From Rhodamnia argentea (lineage: Eukaryota > Streptophyta > Magnoliopsida > Myrtales > Myrtaceae): a stretch of 64,000 bases of DNA. The notes below the pieces were generated by a model, which was not told the DNA's origin, did no database searches, and saw only the letters and a list, made by a program, of their open reading frames with translations. A program made the position numbers and the translations under genes. Positions within the stretch are counted from its first letter, which is position 1. Each line of letters begins with the position of its first letter. The DNA is taken from assembly GCF_020921035.1 (NCBI RefSeq), contig NC_063150.1, positions 2,728,001 through 2,792,000 of the forward strand. The letters are read 5' to 3'. Shown piece by piece: positions 62,553 to 64,000 of this stretch.

Positions 62553-64000
62553 TCAACATTCTGAAGATTGAGCCTCGTCGTTAGCTTCTCCAGCGTTTGA
62601 TGTATTGCTAGATGTTCCTGCGGGGCTAATGCTCGTCATCAATGGCGGGTACTTCTTGAACACCCTATCTTTGTTTTTGTTCCACCATTCTTCTGCCTGC
62701 TGCTCGGCGAATCTCCTTTTGCTGTAACAAAGATGATTGTGTTTAAATGAAAAAAGAATTTCACAAGGGAAGTATTAGTAGACCGGGACACGATAAATTA
62801 GATTTATTTTTCAGGGGGATCCTAAAAATTTGGTGATGCGCAAATCTGATTGAGAACAAGAAATATGCATTTGCACCTGAATCGGACGCGCTTGAAAGCC
62901 TTGACACCATTAGGAAGAATATCGACAGTAATGTAGACACCAGGTTCGAATTGTTCAATCACTTGCGAGAGCCCATCTTTCCTCGTGACAGAGGAAGAGT
63001 TGGAGCTGATCTCCGTGTTCTGTTGAGGTGCGGCTCCTTGCATCAGCAAGGCGCTACTGTCCTCATTTGTGCCGGTCTGATTATCATTCAATGAGTCGTT
63101 CACACCCACTGTATCGGCTTGATCCATGCTTAATCGATGCCGATCATTCCCCACATTTGCTGACGAGGAACATGAATTCTCCGGCATGGCATCGGTGTTA
63201 AGAAACATCTCGACCTGAGCATACAACGCGTTGAACTTCTCGTTGTTGTGAGCCTCAGGCGGTAGGTTATCCATCATGTCCTTCAACTGAAATTGGTCAA
63301 GGAACGCATGTTAGTGGAATTCAGTTTCACATCTGATAAACAGACAGTCCACTTCAACACTTTCTTTTTGAATACCAGTCCACGTCTTGAACATACACGG
63401 ACCAGGAATAAGATGGATACTTGCTTTCTGAAGTACTGCGAAGCACATGATTTCGTGCGTACCTGAGTTGCCACGGAATTGACGACTTCCTTGGTTTTGG
63501 AACATTTAGAAGACTCTTGCGCAGCCTTAAGAGCAGCTCCTTCCGCCTCTTTATGCAGTTTCTTTATCTCCATGTCTTGAAAATCAGACCTTTGTTTTAA
63601 AGTCCTAAGCTGAAGGAACACAAGAAAAGGACCAACATTACAGATTGTGGGAAAACAACTTGGCATTGTTGTGTGCTCTATGTGTTTGGTATACCTGATT
63701 CTGTAGCTTTGTTATTTCCTGATTCAAATATTCATTTGTCTTGCTGAGGCTGTCAATCACGCATCTAGAAAAAACTGGCGTTGTGGATCGCGGGGGGCTT
63801 GGTCTCCTTGAGTACGGCGAAGGGGGTCTGGAGTTGGGGGCGGACTGAGGCGGCGTGTGATTAGTAACCACCGGTTTCAGAGCAATTTGCAGAGCGCTCA
63901 ATGAACTGGGGAACGCGATATCTTTCAATTGCAAGAGGGATGGGACTTGGGAAGCTCGTATCACGGAGGGCTCGGCTCTAGCCCCCAGCTTCCCAGGTTT
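62553..64000 (-). CDS. RCC1/FYVE/BRX-domain protein, C-terminal part (gene truncated by window edge)
   Basis: The last four exons of a large plant PH-RCC1-FYVE (PRAF) family protein: 63695 to beyond 64000, then 63609-63463, 63286-62877 and 62721-62553, 343 residues visible. They hold the linker after the FYVE finger (PPSPYSRRPSPPRSTTP), a coiled coil (SLSKTNEYLNQEITKLQNQ, LRTLKQRSDFQDMEIKKLHK) and the C-terminal BRX domain (GVYITVDILPNGVKAFKRVR, KRRFAEQQAEEWWNKNKDRV). In full-length members the N-terminal PH and FYVE domains bind phosphoinositides, the RCC1 repeats form a propeller with suspected GTPase-exchange function, and BRX mediates protein interaction. The PH, RCC1 and FYVE parts lie right of the window, so they are inferred. 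Arabidopsis At3g23270 is the likely positional counterpart. Confidence 0.88.

Noticed and set aside
1-64000. CRISPR arrays, bacterial operons, tRNA or rRNA genes
   Set aside because: No regularly spaced identical repeats with unique spacers and no cloverleaf or rRNA sequence was recognised. The gene structure is eukaryotic.

Overview
The window is nuclear DNA of a flowering plant, almost certainly a eudicot. Genes have short GT-AG introns, intergenic DNA is AT-rich and full of small foldback transposons, and every recognisable protein is a plant family member. The style of the intergenic repeats reminds me of Myrtaceae (Eucalyptus-like), but that is an impression, not a proof.

Eight protein genes can be supported. 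Left part: a glycolipid transfer protein gene (GLTP1 type, 6143-7650, minus, five exons) and the gene for cytosolic ribosomal protein eL14 (RPL14, 15151-17257, plus, five exons, with site II and telo-box promoter motifs). Centre: an intronless DYW-type PPR gene resembling At3g23330 (19511-21754, minus), a catalytically impaired PP2C-like gene resembling PP2C-like protein 44 (24986-27444, plus, five exons) and a 13-exon COP1-interacting protein 7-like gene (28988-37544, minus). Right part: a single C2H2 zinc-finger gene with a C-terminal EAR-like motif (45965-46615, minus), an ALOG gene of LSH4 type (58796-59398, minus) and the 3' end of an RCC1/FYVE/BRX gene that runs off the window (62553 to beyond 64000, minus). 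The RCC1-FYVE, LSH4, PPR and PP2C-like genes also sit close together on Arabidopsis chromosome 3 (loci recalled from memory), so this is a conserved neighbourhood enlarged by repeats. The genes do not form a pathway; this is ordinary eukaryotic neighbourhood structure.

The rest is accessory DNA. A MULE-type MITE (1726-2105) has a perfect 9-bp target duplication. A related larger element (47870-49083) carries a fragment resembling splicing factor PRP18, i.e. a Pack-MULE candidate. A decayed PIF/Harbinger element (10682-13760) retains remnants of both its ORFs, and a nonautonomous Harbinger-like element (2858-4135) carries long cargo. A broken copy of part of the CIP7-like gene lies at 17932-19290. 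Also present are a Copia-like LTR, a diverged tandem array (43330-44460), several foldback families and microsatellites.

The most unusual pattern is a set of tiny insertions, about 23-39 bp, consisting only of TTCGACCC-like sequence plus poly(A). At least four loci have them, each flanked by an 11-15 bp target duplication, and the junction opposite the poly(A) falls at nearly the same place each time.
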